From Collinsella sp. (lineage in GTDB: Bacteria; Actinomycetota; Coriobacteriia; Coriobacteriales; Coriobacteriaceae): a DNA stretch of 64,000 nucleotides. Where the stretch lies: assembly GCA_019414445.1 (NCBI GenBank), contig DXMA01000008.1:49945-113944 (forward strand). The letters run 5' to 3'. This document shows positions 8,767 to 16,946 of the stretch, piece by piece. Within the stretch, counting starts at the first letter, position 1; the number at the start of each line of letters is the position of its first letter. The position numbers were made by a program, and so were the translations under genes. The notes below the pieces were generated by a model that searched no databases, had not been told where the DNA came from, and was given only the letters and a program-made list of their open reading frames with translations.

Positions 8767-9246
8767 ATGGAGCTGAAGATTTCGATTGTGACGTGTTCGG
8801 ACACGCGCGATCTTGCGCAGGACGAGGCGGGTGCCGCGCTCGAGGAGCTTATCGAGGCGCAGGGCTGGGCGGTCGCCTCGCATGTGGTCGTGCGCGACGA
8901 CGTCAGCGAGATTGGTGATGCCATTGCGGAAGCCGCCGATGAGTGCCACGCCAATGTCGTGCTCGCCTGCGGCGGCACGGGGCTTTCGATGCGCGACGTG
9001 ACGCCCGAGGCGACGCGTGCCGTCTGCGACCGTGATGTGCCGGGTATTGCCGAGGCGATTCGCGCGTACTCGATGACCAAGACGCGCCGCGCCATGCTCT
9101 CGCGTGCTATTTGCATGCAACGAGGTCATACACTTGTCGTAAACTTTCCCGGTTCTACGAAGGCCGCCCGCGAAAGCTGGGAGGCCATAGCGGACCAGCT
9201 GGAGCATGCGGCTCAGATGACAGCGGGCGGCGGACATACCAACTAG
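8767..9246 (+). CDS. moaB: MoaB/Mog-type molybdopterin adenylyltransferase
   Basis: A 159-residue MoaB/MogA-family protein that adenylylates molybdopterin before MoeA acts. The signature VVLACGGTGLSMRDVTPEAT lies near residues 59-78, followed by the family segment AMLSRAICMQRG and VVNFPGSTKAA. The ATG at 8767 is preceded by TAGGAGGAAGAC, where TAG is the moeA stop, so the two genes are translationally close and certainly one operon. A weak terminator follows at 9261, separating the pair from modA. Confidence 0.92.
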   Translation: MELKISIVTCSDTRDLAQDEAGAALEELIEAQGWAVASHVVVRDDVSEIGDAIAEAADECHANVVLACGGTGLSMRDVTPEATRAVCDRDVPGIAEAIRAYSMTKTRRAMLSRAICMQRGHTLVVNFPGSTKAARESWEAIADQLEHAAQMTAGGGHTN

Positions 9247-9260
9247 GTGGTTTACCTGCG

Positions 9261-9296
9261 GCGGGGCGACCTGAACGGCTGCTCCGCTTTTGTTTT
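9261..9296 (+). terminator. terminator after moaB
   Basis: GCGGGGC (9261-9267) pairs with GCTCCGC (9281-9287) with one G-U, followed by TTTTGTTTT. Confidence 0.55.
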
Positions 9297-9336
9297 CCGC
9301 CGAAGCGACGCCGAGGTGCACGGTAACTTGAAACTA

Positions 9337-9389
9337 TATTCTCTGACGAGAATAATATCTCACTATCATTATTCGCGCAGAAGTATAAT
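9337..9389 (+). promoter_or_regulatory. modA promoter region with inverted repeat
   Basis: TATTCTC (9337-9343) and GAGAATA (9348-9354) form a 7-bp inverted repeat with a 4-base centre. A TATAAT -10 box lies at 9384-9389, 61 bases before the modA start. The repeat sits where an activator or repressor would bind. It does not resemble the E. coli ModE site. Confidence 0.4.
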
Positions 9390-9449
9390 CTGGTTGCAGA
9401 TTAAAGCCCGCGGCGGGGTGCCCGGGCATAGCGTTCGAAAGGGTTGAAT

Positions 9450-10325
9450 ATGTTCGATATGGTTTCTCGCCGCGGATTCGTCTCGCTTTCTGCTGTCGCC
9501 GCTGCCGGCCTCGGTCTTGCCGGCTGCTCGGGCAACAAGACGTCCGAGCCAGCTGGTTCCGATGCCGGCTCCGCCAAGTCTTCCTCTAAGAAGAAGGCTG
9601 TCGAGCTGCAGGTCTTTGCCGCCAACTCGCTCGAGAAGGCCTTGCCCGAGGTCCAGGAGCTCTACACCGAGCAGACCGGCACCACGTTTGCCGACACGCA
9701 GTTTAAGGCGTCCGGCGACCTCGTCGAGCAGATGCGTGCCGGCGCCACGGTCGACGTGCTCATCACTGCTTCCAAGGGCACCATGGATGACGCTGAGACC
9801 GCTGAGCTCGTCGACACCGACACCCGCGAGGATATGTTCGTCAACGACCTCGTGATCATTCGCGCCGAGGGCTCCGACACCAAGGTCGAGGCCATCGCCG
9901 ACGTCGCGAACCTGGACGGCAAGATCGCCATTGGCGACGCCAAGACCGTCCCCGCCGGCAAGTACGCCAACCAGGCCCTGGCCTCCGTGGGCCTCTATAC
10001 CGGCACCGAGGGCGACGACGGCGAGTATGCTCCCGAGATCGCCGACAAGGTCGCCCTGGCCGACAAGGTTGGCACTGCTGCCGCCTATGTGTCCACAGGC
10101 GACTGCGTGGCCGGTTTTGTCTACAGCTCTGACATCTACCGCTACGATGGCATCGAGGAGGCCTTCGTTTGCCCCGAGGATTCGCACAAGCCCATCGTGT
10201 ACCCGGGTGCCGTTGCCGATGGCTCCGAGCACGCCGACGAGGCCAAGGCGTTTATCGACTTCTGCCTGTCTAACAAGAAGGCTCAGAAGATTTGGGCTAA
10301 GTACGGCTTTGAGCTTTCCGCGTAG
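9450..10325 (+). CDS. modA: molybdate ABC transporter substrate-binding lipoprotein
   Basis: A 291-residue extracellular molybdate/tungstate-binding protein. The N-terminus has a twin-arginine-like SRRGFVSL, a hydrophobic stretch and a lipobox LAGC near residue 28, so it is probably a lipoprotein. A Ser/Lys-rich linker precedes the ModA domain, which starts ELQVFAANSLEKALPEVQELY and contains FKASGDLVEQMRAGATVDV and IAIGDAKTVPAGKYANQAL. The ATG at 9450 follows GAAAGGG. modB starts 68 bases after the stop, so the transporter is an operon of three genes. Confidence 0.92.
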   Translation: MFDMVSRRGFVSLSAVAAAGLGLAGCSGNKTSEPAGSDAGSAKSSSKKKAVELQVFAANSLEKALPEVQELYTEQTGTTFADTQFKASGDLVEQMRAGATVDVLITASKGTMDDAETAELVDTDTREDMFVNDLVIIRAEGSDTKVEAIADVANLDGKIAIGDAKTVPAGKYANQALASVGLYTGTEGDDGEYAPEIADKVALADKVGTAAAYVSTGDCVAGFVYSSDIYRYDGIEEAFVCPEDSHKPIVYPGAVADGSEHADEAKAFIDFCLSNKKAQKIWAKYGFELSA

Positions 10326-10393
10326 TGCGGCTTGGCGCGATAATTCCATCGTTTTGTGTTTCACTCCGTCCTTGTATTCGCTTGGAGCTTTTC

Positions 10394-11836
10394 GTGCTTA
10401 ATAGATTCCGCATGCTTGTCGCCTGTGCTTTGATCTTCGCGCTTTGCTGGGTGCCGGGATTTGCGTTTGCTGGGGACGCTGAGGATGGGGCCCAGGTTGC
10501 TGCGACCGCTCATGGGCTTTCCTATGGGATCGAGGGTTTTGAGCGGTTGGCCAAGGGGACCGCTCGTGCCATGGAGGGCCAGCCTAAGGGCTACCGGTTT
10601 CCCGTTGACGAGGACGTGGACCTTGTAGTGGCGCCTGCTGCCGATCGCGTTGTGGTGTGGATATCGCCCAAGGCGGTCGAGAAGTATGGATTGGATCCGC
10701 AGGATAACGAGTGCGTATCGGGTCTCAAGGCCCTCGTCTGTAAGCTCGACAGTGCAAACTGTATGGGAGGTGCGCAGCTAGGGGACGTGGATCTTCCTTG
10801 GTATGTCACGCCGGAAACAACGTTTGAATCCGGCGGGTATACCTATGGCTTTGACGAGCGCGGTGCGGATGGGGACCGCTATGTGGTGATTACATCAGCC
10901 TCGGGTGATGCCAAGGGCGGCGCGCGTTGGCTTGATAGCGCTCAAATGGTAGAGGCATCGTCTGTCGTGTTGCGGGATGAGCGGGGGCCCTTGACCTCTT
11001 CGGCCTCCTTATTGGGCGGCATCGACTACCGACCGTTTTGGGTGTCCATTAAAACGAGTGGCCTTGCCCTGCTGATCTCCTTTGCACTGGGCCTGTTCGC
11101 CGCGTGGAAGACTATGGGTACCTCGAGCCGCGTGAAGGGTTTGCTCGATTCGGTCTTTACGATTCCTATGGTGCTGCCGCCCACGGTCTGCGGCTTTCTG
11201 CTCCTCATGCTGTTTGGCCGCTCGACCGGGGTTGGTCAGTGGCTCATCGCGCACGGCGTCTCGATCGTCTTTACCTGGCCCGCGGCGGTGATATCTGCCG
11301 TGGTGGTGTCGTTTCCCCTGGTCTACCGCACGGCGCTCGGTGCCTTTGAGAGCCTTGACACGCAGATGCTCGATGCGGCGCGAACCCTGGGCTGGTCCGA
11401 GCGTCGCATCTTCACCAAGCTTATGATGCCGCTTGGCTGGCCCTCGATTGCCGCCGGCACGGTGCTCGCCTTTGCCCGCGCGATGGGCGAGTTTGGCTGC
11501 ACCCTGTTCTTTGCGGGCAACTATGCCGGCATTACGCAGACCATTCCCATTGCGATTTACTTTGAATGGATGGGCGGCAATACGTCGGTGGCCCTCTTTT
11601 GGGTCGTGGTCGTAATAACGTTTAGTTTCCTAGTCATCCTGTTCATCAACATGTACACCGCTCATTCGCAAAAGTATCGCGAGCGGGGCCTTGCCCGTGC
11701 GGAGCGCAAACAGGCCAAAGATCTCACCGGACAGGGCGATTCGCTCGACCCGGCGGGCGGCGATGCGCTGCGTATCGATCGCGAGGCGCTGACCGAGCTC
11801 ATGCGCGATGATGCCGCTTTGCAGGGAGGTCGATAG
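10394..11836 (+). CDS. modB: molybdate ABC permease with long extracellular N-terminal extension
   Basis: The C-terminal part, from about residue 213, is a normal ModB permease with the helix FWVSIKTSGLALLISFALGL and the coupling EAA-type loop DAARTLGWSERRIFTKLMMP. Before it lies a signal-peptide-like helix (residues 8-26) and about 185 residues without a recognised family, predicted to be outside the cell. An ordinary ModB is about 220-270 residues; this one is 480. The start is GTG 10394, with GGAG six bases upstream; ATG 10412 is the alternative. It overlaps no neighbour and sits three bases before modC. The extension may be an extra sensor or docking domain. Confidence 0.85.
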   Translation: MLNRFRMLVACALIFALCWVPGFAFAGDAEDGAQVAATAHGLSYGIEGFERLAKGTARAMEGQPKGYRFPVDEDVDLVVAPAADRVVVWISPKAVEKYGLDPQDNECVSGLKALVCKLDSANCMGGAQLGDVDLPWYVTPETTFESGGYTYGFDERGADGDRYVVITSASGDAKGGARWLDSAQMVEASSVVLRDERGPLTSSASLLGGIDYRPFWVSIKTSGLALLISFALGLFAAWKTMGTSSRVKGLLDSVFTIPMVLPPTVCGFLLLMLFGRSTGVGQWLIAHGVSIVFTWPAAVISAVVVSFPLVYRTALGAFESLDTQMLDAARTLGWSERRIFTKLMMPLGWPSIAAGTVLAFARAMGEFGCTLFFAGNYAGITQTIPIAIYFEWMGGNTSVALFWVVVVITFSFLVILFINMYTAHSQKYRERGLARAERKQAKDLTGQGDSLDPAGGDALRIDREALTELMRDDAALQGGR

Positions 11837-11839
11837 GCC

Positions 11840-12910
11840 ATGTCGCTCGTTCTGGATATCAAAAAGCGCTATTCCGGCGTTATCCTCGACATGCAGCTCG
11901 AGGCCGGCGAGGAGCGTGTGGCGCTGCTCGGTGCCTCGGGTTGCGGCAAGAGCTGCACCTTGCGCTGCATTGCCGGTGTGGAGACGCCCGACGAGGGCAA
12001 AATCGTCGTCAACGGCGTGACCTTTTTTGACTCTGCGGCGGGCATCAACCTGTCGCCCCAGGAGCGAAAATGCGCCCTGCTGTTCCAAAACTATCAGCTG
12101 TTTCCCAACATGACGGTGGCCGATAACGTATGCGCCGGCGTAAAGGACGCGGGCGACGCCGCCGCGCGCAAGCAGCTTGCCGAGCGCTACCTGGGCATTT
12201 TTGGCCTGGCCGATTTTGCCGACCGCTATCCCGCGCGCCTCTCGGGCGGCCAGCAGCAGCGCGTGGCGCTTGCCCGCATGGTGGCGGCACACCCGGGCAT
12301 CTTTATGTTCGACGAGCCCATGAGCGCACTCGATGCGTACCTTAAGAGCGCGCTCGAGCAAAACATGCTCGACCTCTTTGATGTGTGCAACCGCACCGTG
12401 CTCTACGTGAGCCACGACATCGACGAAGCATGCCGCCTGTGCCAGCGTATCTGCGTGATGCACGACGGGCATGTTGAGGAGATCGGCTCCGTCGAGGACG
12501 TGGTCCGCCGTCCGCAGACGCTGGCGGCACTGCGCCTGACGGGCTGCAAGAACACAAGCCGGGCGCGCAAGATCGGGTCTCAGGAAGTTGAAGCCCTCGA
12601 CTGGGGCATGACCTTTAACGTGGGCCATGAGGTTCCCGATAACGTGACGTACCTCGGTATTCGTGCGAGCTACTTCCATGTTGACAATCGCGCGGAGCGC
12701 GGTCGCAACAGCTACGATTTGCACGTGGCCCGTGTGAGCGATTCGCGCTTTGAGCGGCTGGTGCTGCTGGACGTGCCGCGTGCTGATGCGCCCACGCGTC
12801 TGCAGTGGAAGGTGAATAAGGTGAGTGTACCCGTGGAAGAGCTGCCGCAGGCGGGTGAGACTCTGCGCATGCATTTTGATGCAAGCAGGATTCATCTCGT
12901 TTGCCGATAA
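11840..12910 (+). CDS. modC: molybdate ABC transporter ATP-binding protein
   Basis: A 356-residue ABC ATPase that powers the ModAB importer. The motifs are complete: Walker A GASGCGKSC near residues 31-39, Q-loop LLFQNYQLFPNMTV, signature LSGGQQQRVALARM, Walker B IFMFDEPMSALD and the switch His in YVSHDIDEA. The C-terminal 130 residues resemble a MOP/TOBE-like regulatory domain, usual for ModC. It starts at ATG 11840, three bases after the modB stop. A clear terminator follows at 12923. Confidence 0.92.
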   Translation: MSLVLDIKKRYSGVILDMQLEAGEERVALLGASGCGKSCTLRCIAGVETPDEGKIVVNGVTFFDSAAGINLSPQERKCALLFQNYQLFPNMTVADNVCAGVKDAGDAAARKQLAERYLGIFGLADFADRYPARLSGGQQQRVALARMVAAHPGIFMFDEPMSALDAYLKSALEQNMLDLFDVCNRTVLYVSHDIDEACRLCQRICVMHDGHVEEIGSVEDVVRRPQTLAALRLTGCKNTSRARKIGSQEVEALDWGMTFNVGHEVPDNVTYLGIRASYFHVDNRAERGRNSYDLHVARVSDSRFERLVLLDVPRADAPTRLQWKVNKVSVPVEELPQAGETLRMHFDASRIHLVCR

Positions 12911-12922
12911 TGCGGGTGCGAT

Positions 12923-12957
12923 GCGGTCGAGGAGGTAGTCCTCGACCGCTTTGTTTT
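12923..12957 (+). terminator. terminator after modC
   Basis: GCGGTCGAGGA (12923-12933) and its exact complement (12939-12949) enclose GGTAG and are followed by TTTGTTTT. Confidence 0.85.
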
Positions 12958-13000
12958 CACTTCGCCGTTCGCCGATTTCTACATGACTAAACCTTATCAG

Positions 13001-13020
13001 TCTGATAATTAATTATCAGA
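13001..13020. promoter_or_regulatory. perfect 20-bp palindrome, candidate operator
   Basis: TCTGATAATTAATTATCAGA is a perfect dyad. It is AT-rich in a GC-rich genome and lies in the 440-base control region between modC and the dehydratase operon. Its form fits a dimeric repressor site. A further half-site-like TTATCAG precedes it at 12994. Confidence 0.5.
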
Positions 13021-13126
13021 CAGCGAGATGCTCACATCCCAACGTTGTCGTACGCGTGTCGGCGGTGTTCGTCTTGACGACAACCGTTGATATAGTTACC
13101 TTCGACGAGAAAAGGAGGGCGCGCCG

Positions 13127-13195
13127 ATGCTGCAGAAGACATATTCGCGTCGCGTTGCCGCGCGCGCCCTGTATATGGCTCGGAGCCGCATATGA
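13127..13195 (+). CDS. possible 22-residue leader peptide
   Basis: A short frame, MLQKTYSRRVAARALYMARS followed by RI and a TGA, starts 6 bases after a strong AAAGGAGGG site. It lies about 160 bases upstream of the first dehydratase-like gene. It could be a translated leader that controls the operon, or chance. It is basic and has no family. The rest of the 12958-13354 interval holds a palindrome at 13001 and a hairpin at 13277 and no other gene. Confidence 0.3.
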   Translation: MLQKTYSRRVAARALYMARSRI

Positions 13196-13276
13196 GCAGG
13201 TATGTTCACGGCTCCGGGAGAGACGACGCACAACTAAATAATCGACCGCAAAGCGGGTTCCCCAAAATTCCGGGTT

Positions 13277-13308
13277 TGAGCACGGCTGGGTTTTCGCCAC
13301 CCACCGTG
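13277..13308 (+). other. leader hairpin before the dehydratase operon
   Basis: GCACGG and CCGTGC close a stem-loop whose inner part GGGT and ACCC also pairs. It has no T-run, so it is more likely a structured leader than a terminator. Confidence 0.35.
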
Positions 13309-13354
13309 CAGAAATACCGTAGCTATTCATTTTTGGTTCGAGAGGGGAACCGTC

Positions 13355-14638
13355 ATGGCTGAAGAATTCGATTTCCATCCGATGTGGGAGAGCCTCGGCA
13401 TGAATCTTGCCGACCACGACATGCTGCTGGGCGCCGTGGGCCAGATGTACGGCGATATGTTCCTGACGCAGAACAATCGCCCCAAGTCTACGTCCTACCT
13501 GGATTTTGTCGCCACCAACATCCACAGCGGCCGTATTAAGGAGATGCTCGACAAGAAGGAGGCCGGCGAGGCCACCAAGATCGTCGGTTCGTTCTGCGTC
13601 TACGTGCCCGAGGAGATCGTGCTTGCCTGCGATGGCATCCCCGTGGGCCTGTGCTCGGGTGCCGACTGGGCAACGGACAAGGTCGAGGAGCACTTGCCGC
13701 GCAACACCTGTCCGCTCATCAAGAGCTTTGCCGGCTTTAAGCTGGGCGAGGTCTGCCCCTACATTGAGTCGAGTGATCTGGTGGTGGGCGAGAACACCTG
13801 CGATGGCAAGAAGAAGGCCTACGAGTTCTTTGCCACGCAAAAGAACATGTACGTCATGGATATTCCCAACGTGCATGACGAGTCGACGCTCGTGACCTGG
13901 AAGGCCGAGGTTAAAAAGCTTGCCGCCAAGATTGAGGAAGAGTGCGGCGTCAAGATTACGCCCGAGCGCCTGAAGGCTGCCATCCACGCCGTCAACGAGA
14001 AGCGTCGAGCCCTGCAGCGCCTCGCTGCCACGCGCGCTGCCGACCCGGCGCCCATCAGCGGTCTCGATAGCCTGCTGACCGTGCAGGCCGCCTTTATGGA
14101 TGACACGCCGCGTCTGACCGGAGCCATCAACGAGATGGCGGCTGAGTGCGAGCAGCGTGTCGAGGCCGGCGAGGGCGTGGCGCCCAAGGGGACCAAGCGC
14201 ATCCTGTACACCGGCACGCCCATGGCCGTGCCCAACTGGAAGCTGTTCAACCTCATCGAGAAGGCCGGCGGCGTCGTGGTGGGCGAGGAGTCCTGCACGG
14301 GCTCGCGCTACTACAAGGACCTGGTCGACGAGTCCGGCGAGACGGTCGACGAGATGCTCGATGCCATCGCCGAGCGCTACTTTAAGATCAACTGCGCTGT
14401 CTTTACGCCCAACGACCAGCGTATGAAGGACATTGTCCAGATGGCCAAGGACCTGCATGCCGACGGCATCGTCGACGTGGCCCTGCAGTTCTGCACGCTC
14501 TACGAGATGGAGTCGTTTGCCGTGGAGAAGGCCGCCGAGGAGGCGGGCATCCCGTTTATGCACATCACGACCGACTACGCCGGCGAGGATGCAGGCCAAC
14601 TGCAAACCAGGATTGAGGCTTTCTTGGAAACCATTTAG
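13355..14638 (+). CDS. 2-hydroxyacyl-CoA dehydratase / double-cubane-type iron-sulfur protein 1
   Basis: A 427-residue protein of the HgdB/FldB/DCCP superfamily. These bind low-potential iron-sulfur clusters and, after ATP-driven electron injection from an activator, do difficult dehydrations or reductions. Conserved cysteines show in SFCVYVPEEIVLACDGIPVG, NTCPLIKSF, VCPYIESSDLV and GENTCDGKKKAYEF; the second half contains ESCTGSRYYKDL and FTPNDQRM. ATG 13355 follows AGAGGGG. A paralogue and the activator lie directly downstream. No CoA-ligase or CoA-transferase gene is near, so a double-cubane-type reductase is at least as likely as a true dehydratase. The substrate is unknown. Confidence 0.8.
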   Translation: MAEEFDFHPMWESLGMNLADHDMLLGAVGQMYGDMFLTQNNRPKSTSYLDFVATNIHSGRIKEMLDKKEAGEATKIVGSFCVYVPEEIVLACDGIPVGLCSGADWATDKVEEHLPRNTCPLIKSFAGFKLGEVCPYIESSDLVVGENTCDGKKKAYEFFATQKNMYVMDIPNVHDESTLVTWKAEVKKLAAKIEEECGVKITPERLKAAIHAVNEKRRALQRLAATRAADPAPISGLDSLLTVQAAFMDDTPRLTGAINEMAAECEQRVEAGEGVAPKGTKRILYTGTPMAVPNWKLFNLIEKAGGVVVGEESCTGSRYYKDLVDESGETVDEMLDAIAERYFKINCAVFTPNDQRMKDIVQMAKDLHADGIVDVALQFCTLYEMESFAVEKAAEEAGIPFMHITTDYAGEDAGQLQTRIEAFLETI

Positions 14639-14650
14639 GGGTATCCGTCC

Positions 14651-14755
14651 CGGCGGCTTCCCCAGGCACCCGATCTTGCCGTTCAAACCATCGTTCGCGT
14701 ACCAAAGTACGCGGCGCTTCTCTTTCACGGCAACCTCGGGCACCTGGGAAAGCCG
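14651..14755 (+). repeat. about 105-bp palindromic element, copy A
   Basis: The ends pair (GGCTTCCCCAGGCACCCGA with TCGGGCACCTGGGAAAGCC, few mismatches) and an inner stem GCGTAC/GTACGC lies at the centre. It follows the first dehydratase-like gene. A similar element follows the second gene at 15951-16059. Confidence 0.8.
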
Positions 14756-14792
14756 TTTCCTTGGTTGGTCAAAAGGTTTGTTAAGGAGTTAT

Positions 14793-15956
14793 ATGTCGGA
14801 AAATATGGAGCAGCCGTTGCCATCCACGTTTGAGGAGTTCAACGAGCAGCGCAAGGCGGCGTTTATTCGTGTCAAGGATTACAAGCAGGCGGGCAATCGT
14901 CTGGTCGGCTTTTTGTGCAGCTATACGCCGCTCGAGATTATCGATGCCGCGGGCGCCTCGAGCGTGGCCCTTTGCGGTACGTCCGATGAGGTGATTCCCG
15001 AGGCCGAGAAGGTGCTGCCGGCAAATCTGTGTCCGCTCATCAAGTCGACGTATGGTTTTGCCTATTCGCAAAAGTGCCCGTTTACGTACTTTAGCGACAT
15101 GATCATCGGTGAGACCACCTGCGACGGCAAGAAGAAGATGTACGAGCTACTCAACGAGCTCAAGCGCACGCACATTCTGCATCTTCCGCAGGGTCGCGAT
15201 CGCGCCTACGAGCGTGAAGGCTGGTACGAGGAGTGCTGCCTGCTCCAGGAGGAGCTCGAGAACTTCTACGGCATCACGATTACCGACGATGACCTGCGCG
15301 CTGCCGTCCGTCGTCGCAACCGCTTGCGTGCGGCCCAGCTCGAGATGTTTGCGCTGCAGGCCAACCAGCCGGCGGCCATGAGCGGCGTCGACCTGATGAG
15401 CACCATGTTTGCCGGCACGTTCAGCTTTGATATCGAGGCCTATGCGCAGCAGCTGGAGCAAAAGATTGTCAAGCTGCGCGAGGCCTACGACGCGGGCGAG
15501 CGCCCGGTCGCGGCGGATGCCAAGCGCATTCTGATCACCGGCTGCCCAGTGGGTGGCGTAATCAACAAGATCGGTCGCACCATCGAGTCCAACGGCGGTG
15601 TGGTCGTGTGCATGGACGACTGCTCGGGTGAGCGCACGGCGGCCATGATGATCGACCCGGAGGCTCCCGATATCCTGCGCGCCATCGCCGACCGTTACCT
15701 GGACATCAACTGCTCGGTCATGACGCCCAACGACGGCCGTATGGAAAATACGCTGGCCATGTGCGAGAAGTACCATGTCGATGGCGTGGTAGAGAGCGTG
15801 CTACAGGCCTGCCACACCTTCAACGTTGAGAGCGCGCGCATGCAGGGGGCTGTCGAGGGTGTGGGTATTCCGTATATGAAGATCGAGACCGACTACAGCA
15901 ACGGTGACATGGGCCAGATCGAGACTCGCATCGCCGCCTTCATCGAAACCCTCTAG
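14793..15956 (+). CDS. 2-hydroxyacyl-CoA dehydratase / double-cubane-type iron-sulfur protein 2
   Basis: A 387-residue paralogue of the preceding gene. It shares the same blocks: FLCSYTPLEIIDAAGASSVA, NLCPLIKSTYGF, KCPFTYFSDMIIGETTCDGK and MTPNDGRMENT. It has extra cysteines, for example CMDDCSGERTAA and MCEKY, so cluster ligation may differ between the two. ATG 14793 has TAAGGAG upstream. A frame extending back to 14433 overlaps the first gene and is rejected. The two proteins could be the two subunits of one heterodimer, as in hydroxyglutaryl-CoA dehydratase, or separate homodimers as in double-cubane proteins. Confidence 0.8.
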   Translation: MSENMEQPLPSTFEEFNEQRKAAFIRVKDYKQAGNRLVGFLCSYTPLEIIDAAGASSVALCGTSDEVIPEAEKVLPANLCPLIKSTYGFAYSQKCPFTYFSDMIIGETTCDGKKKMYELLNELKRTHILHLPQGRDRAYEREGWYEECCLLQEELENFYGITITDDDLRAAVRRRNRLRAAQLEMFALQANQPAAMSGVDLMSTMFAGTFSFDIEAYAQQLEQKIVKLREAYDAGERPVAADAKRILITGCPVGGVINKIGRTIESNGGVVVCMDDCSGERTAAMMIDPEAPDILRAIADRYLDINCSVMTPNDGRMENTLAMCEKYHVDGVVESVLQACHTFNVESARMQGAVEGVGIPYMKIETDYSNGDMGQIETRIAAFIETL

Positions 15957-16059
15957 CTTCCTCAGGCACCGGATCTTGCTCCTCAAACCGTCGCTTGCGT
16001 ACCCAAAGTACGCTGCGCTCCTCTTTCGGGGCAATCTCCGGCACCTGAGAAACCTAGAG
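15951..16059 (+). repeat. about 109-bp palindromic element, copy B
   Basis: CTCTAG at the stop codon pairs with CTAGAG at 16054-16059, and CTCAGGCACCGGA pairs with TCCGGCACCTGAG. The centre has GCGTAC/GTACGC. Its interior is closely similar to copy A (GATCTTGC, TCAAACC, GCGTACC, AAAGTACGC). Confidence 0.8.
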
Positions 16060-16111
16060 CTAAGGCGCCTGAACGCGCAGCTGTCTTTGATGTTTAGATT
16101 GGGAGAGAGCC

Positions 16112-16876
16112 ATGATAGGGATCGGGATCGATATCGGGTCTACGGCGGCTAAGGCTGCTGTGGTCGACGGGGAGGGTTCGGTGGCGTGGACGTGCGTGCA
16201 GCCAACCGGGTTCTCCTCGGTCGATGCTTCCGAGCGGCTGCGCGAGGCGCTGGCAGCGGCCGGCTATGACGTGGCAGCCGACGATGTGCGTGTGGTCGCG
16301 ACCGGCTACGGTCGTGTCGCCGTGCCCTATGCGCACAAGGTCGTGACCGAGATCACCTGTCACGGCACCGGTGCCGTGCGCCTGTTTGGCGACCACGGCA
16401 CCGTGATCGACGTGGGCGGCCAGGACACCAAGGTTATTCAGCTTAAAAGTGGCCGCGTGGCCAAGTTTGCCATGAACGACAAGTGCGCCGCCGGCACGGG
16501 GCGCTTTTTGGAGATCATGGCCGACCGCCTAGGCATTTCCCAGCAGCAGATGGCGGACCTCGCTCGCATCGGCGAGCCCACCAAGATCAGCAGCATGTGC
16601 ACGGTGTTTGCCGAAAGCGAGGTTATCAGCCTGATCGGTCGCGGTGAGCCGCGCGAGAACATTGCGCGCGGCGTGATCGACAGCGTGGTCTCGCGCGTGG
16701 CGACCATGGCCGGGCAGGCCGCGGGCGCCCCGTACTACCTGACCGGTGGCCTGTGCGAGAACGCCTTCGTGGTGGAGCGGTTGGGCGAGCTGCTGGGGTC
16801 GCCGGTGACCACCTCGCCCCAGGCTCGCTTTGCCGGTGCCATCGGCGCGGCGATTCGCGCACAGGCGCTCAATTAA
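16112..16876 (+). CDS. activator ATPase of the dehydratase-like proteins (HgdC/DCCP-R family)
   Basis: A 254-residue ASKHA-fold ATPase that holds one [4Fe-4S] cluster between two monomers and fires electrons into its partner protein. The phosphate loop IGIGIDIGSTAAKAAVVDG opens the protein, VIDVGGQDTKVI is the second phosphate motif, and the two cluster cysteines are in NDKCAAGTGRF (near 127) and SSMCTVFAESEV (near 166). ATG 16112 follows GGGAGAGAG. It lies after both dehydratase-like genes and 70 bases before selD on the same strand, with no terminator between, so co-transcription with the selenium genes is likely. Confidence 0.88.
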   Translation: MIGIGIDIGSTAAKAAVVDGEGSVAWTCVQPTGFSSVDASERLREALAAAGYDVAADDVRVVATGYGRVAVPYAHKVVTEITCHGTGAVRLFGDHGTVIDVGGQDTKVIQLKSGRVAKFAMNDKCAAGTGRFLEIMADRLGISQQQMADLARIGEPTKISSMCTVFAESEVISLIGRGEPRENIARGVIDSVVSRVATMAGQAAGAPYYLTGGLCENAFVVERLGELLGSPVTTSPQARFAGAIGAAIRAQALN

Positions 16877-16946
16877 TGCATCCGCCGCAGGCTCGCATTC
16901 ATGCGTATACTGGGAGAAAATGATTGACCGATGAGAGGAGGTATCG

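Noticed and set aside
13056..13241. 61-codon plus-strand frame before the dehydratase operon
   Set aside because: No ribosome site, arginine-rich low-complexity translation, and it overlaps the better-supported short leader frame.
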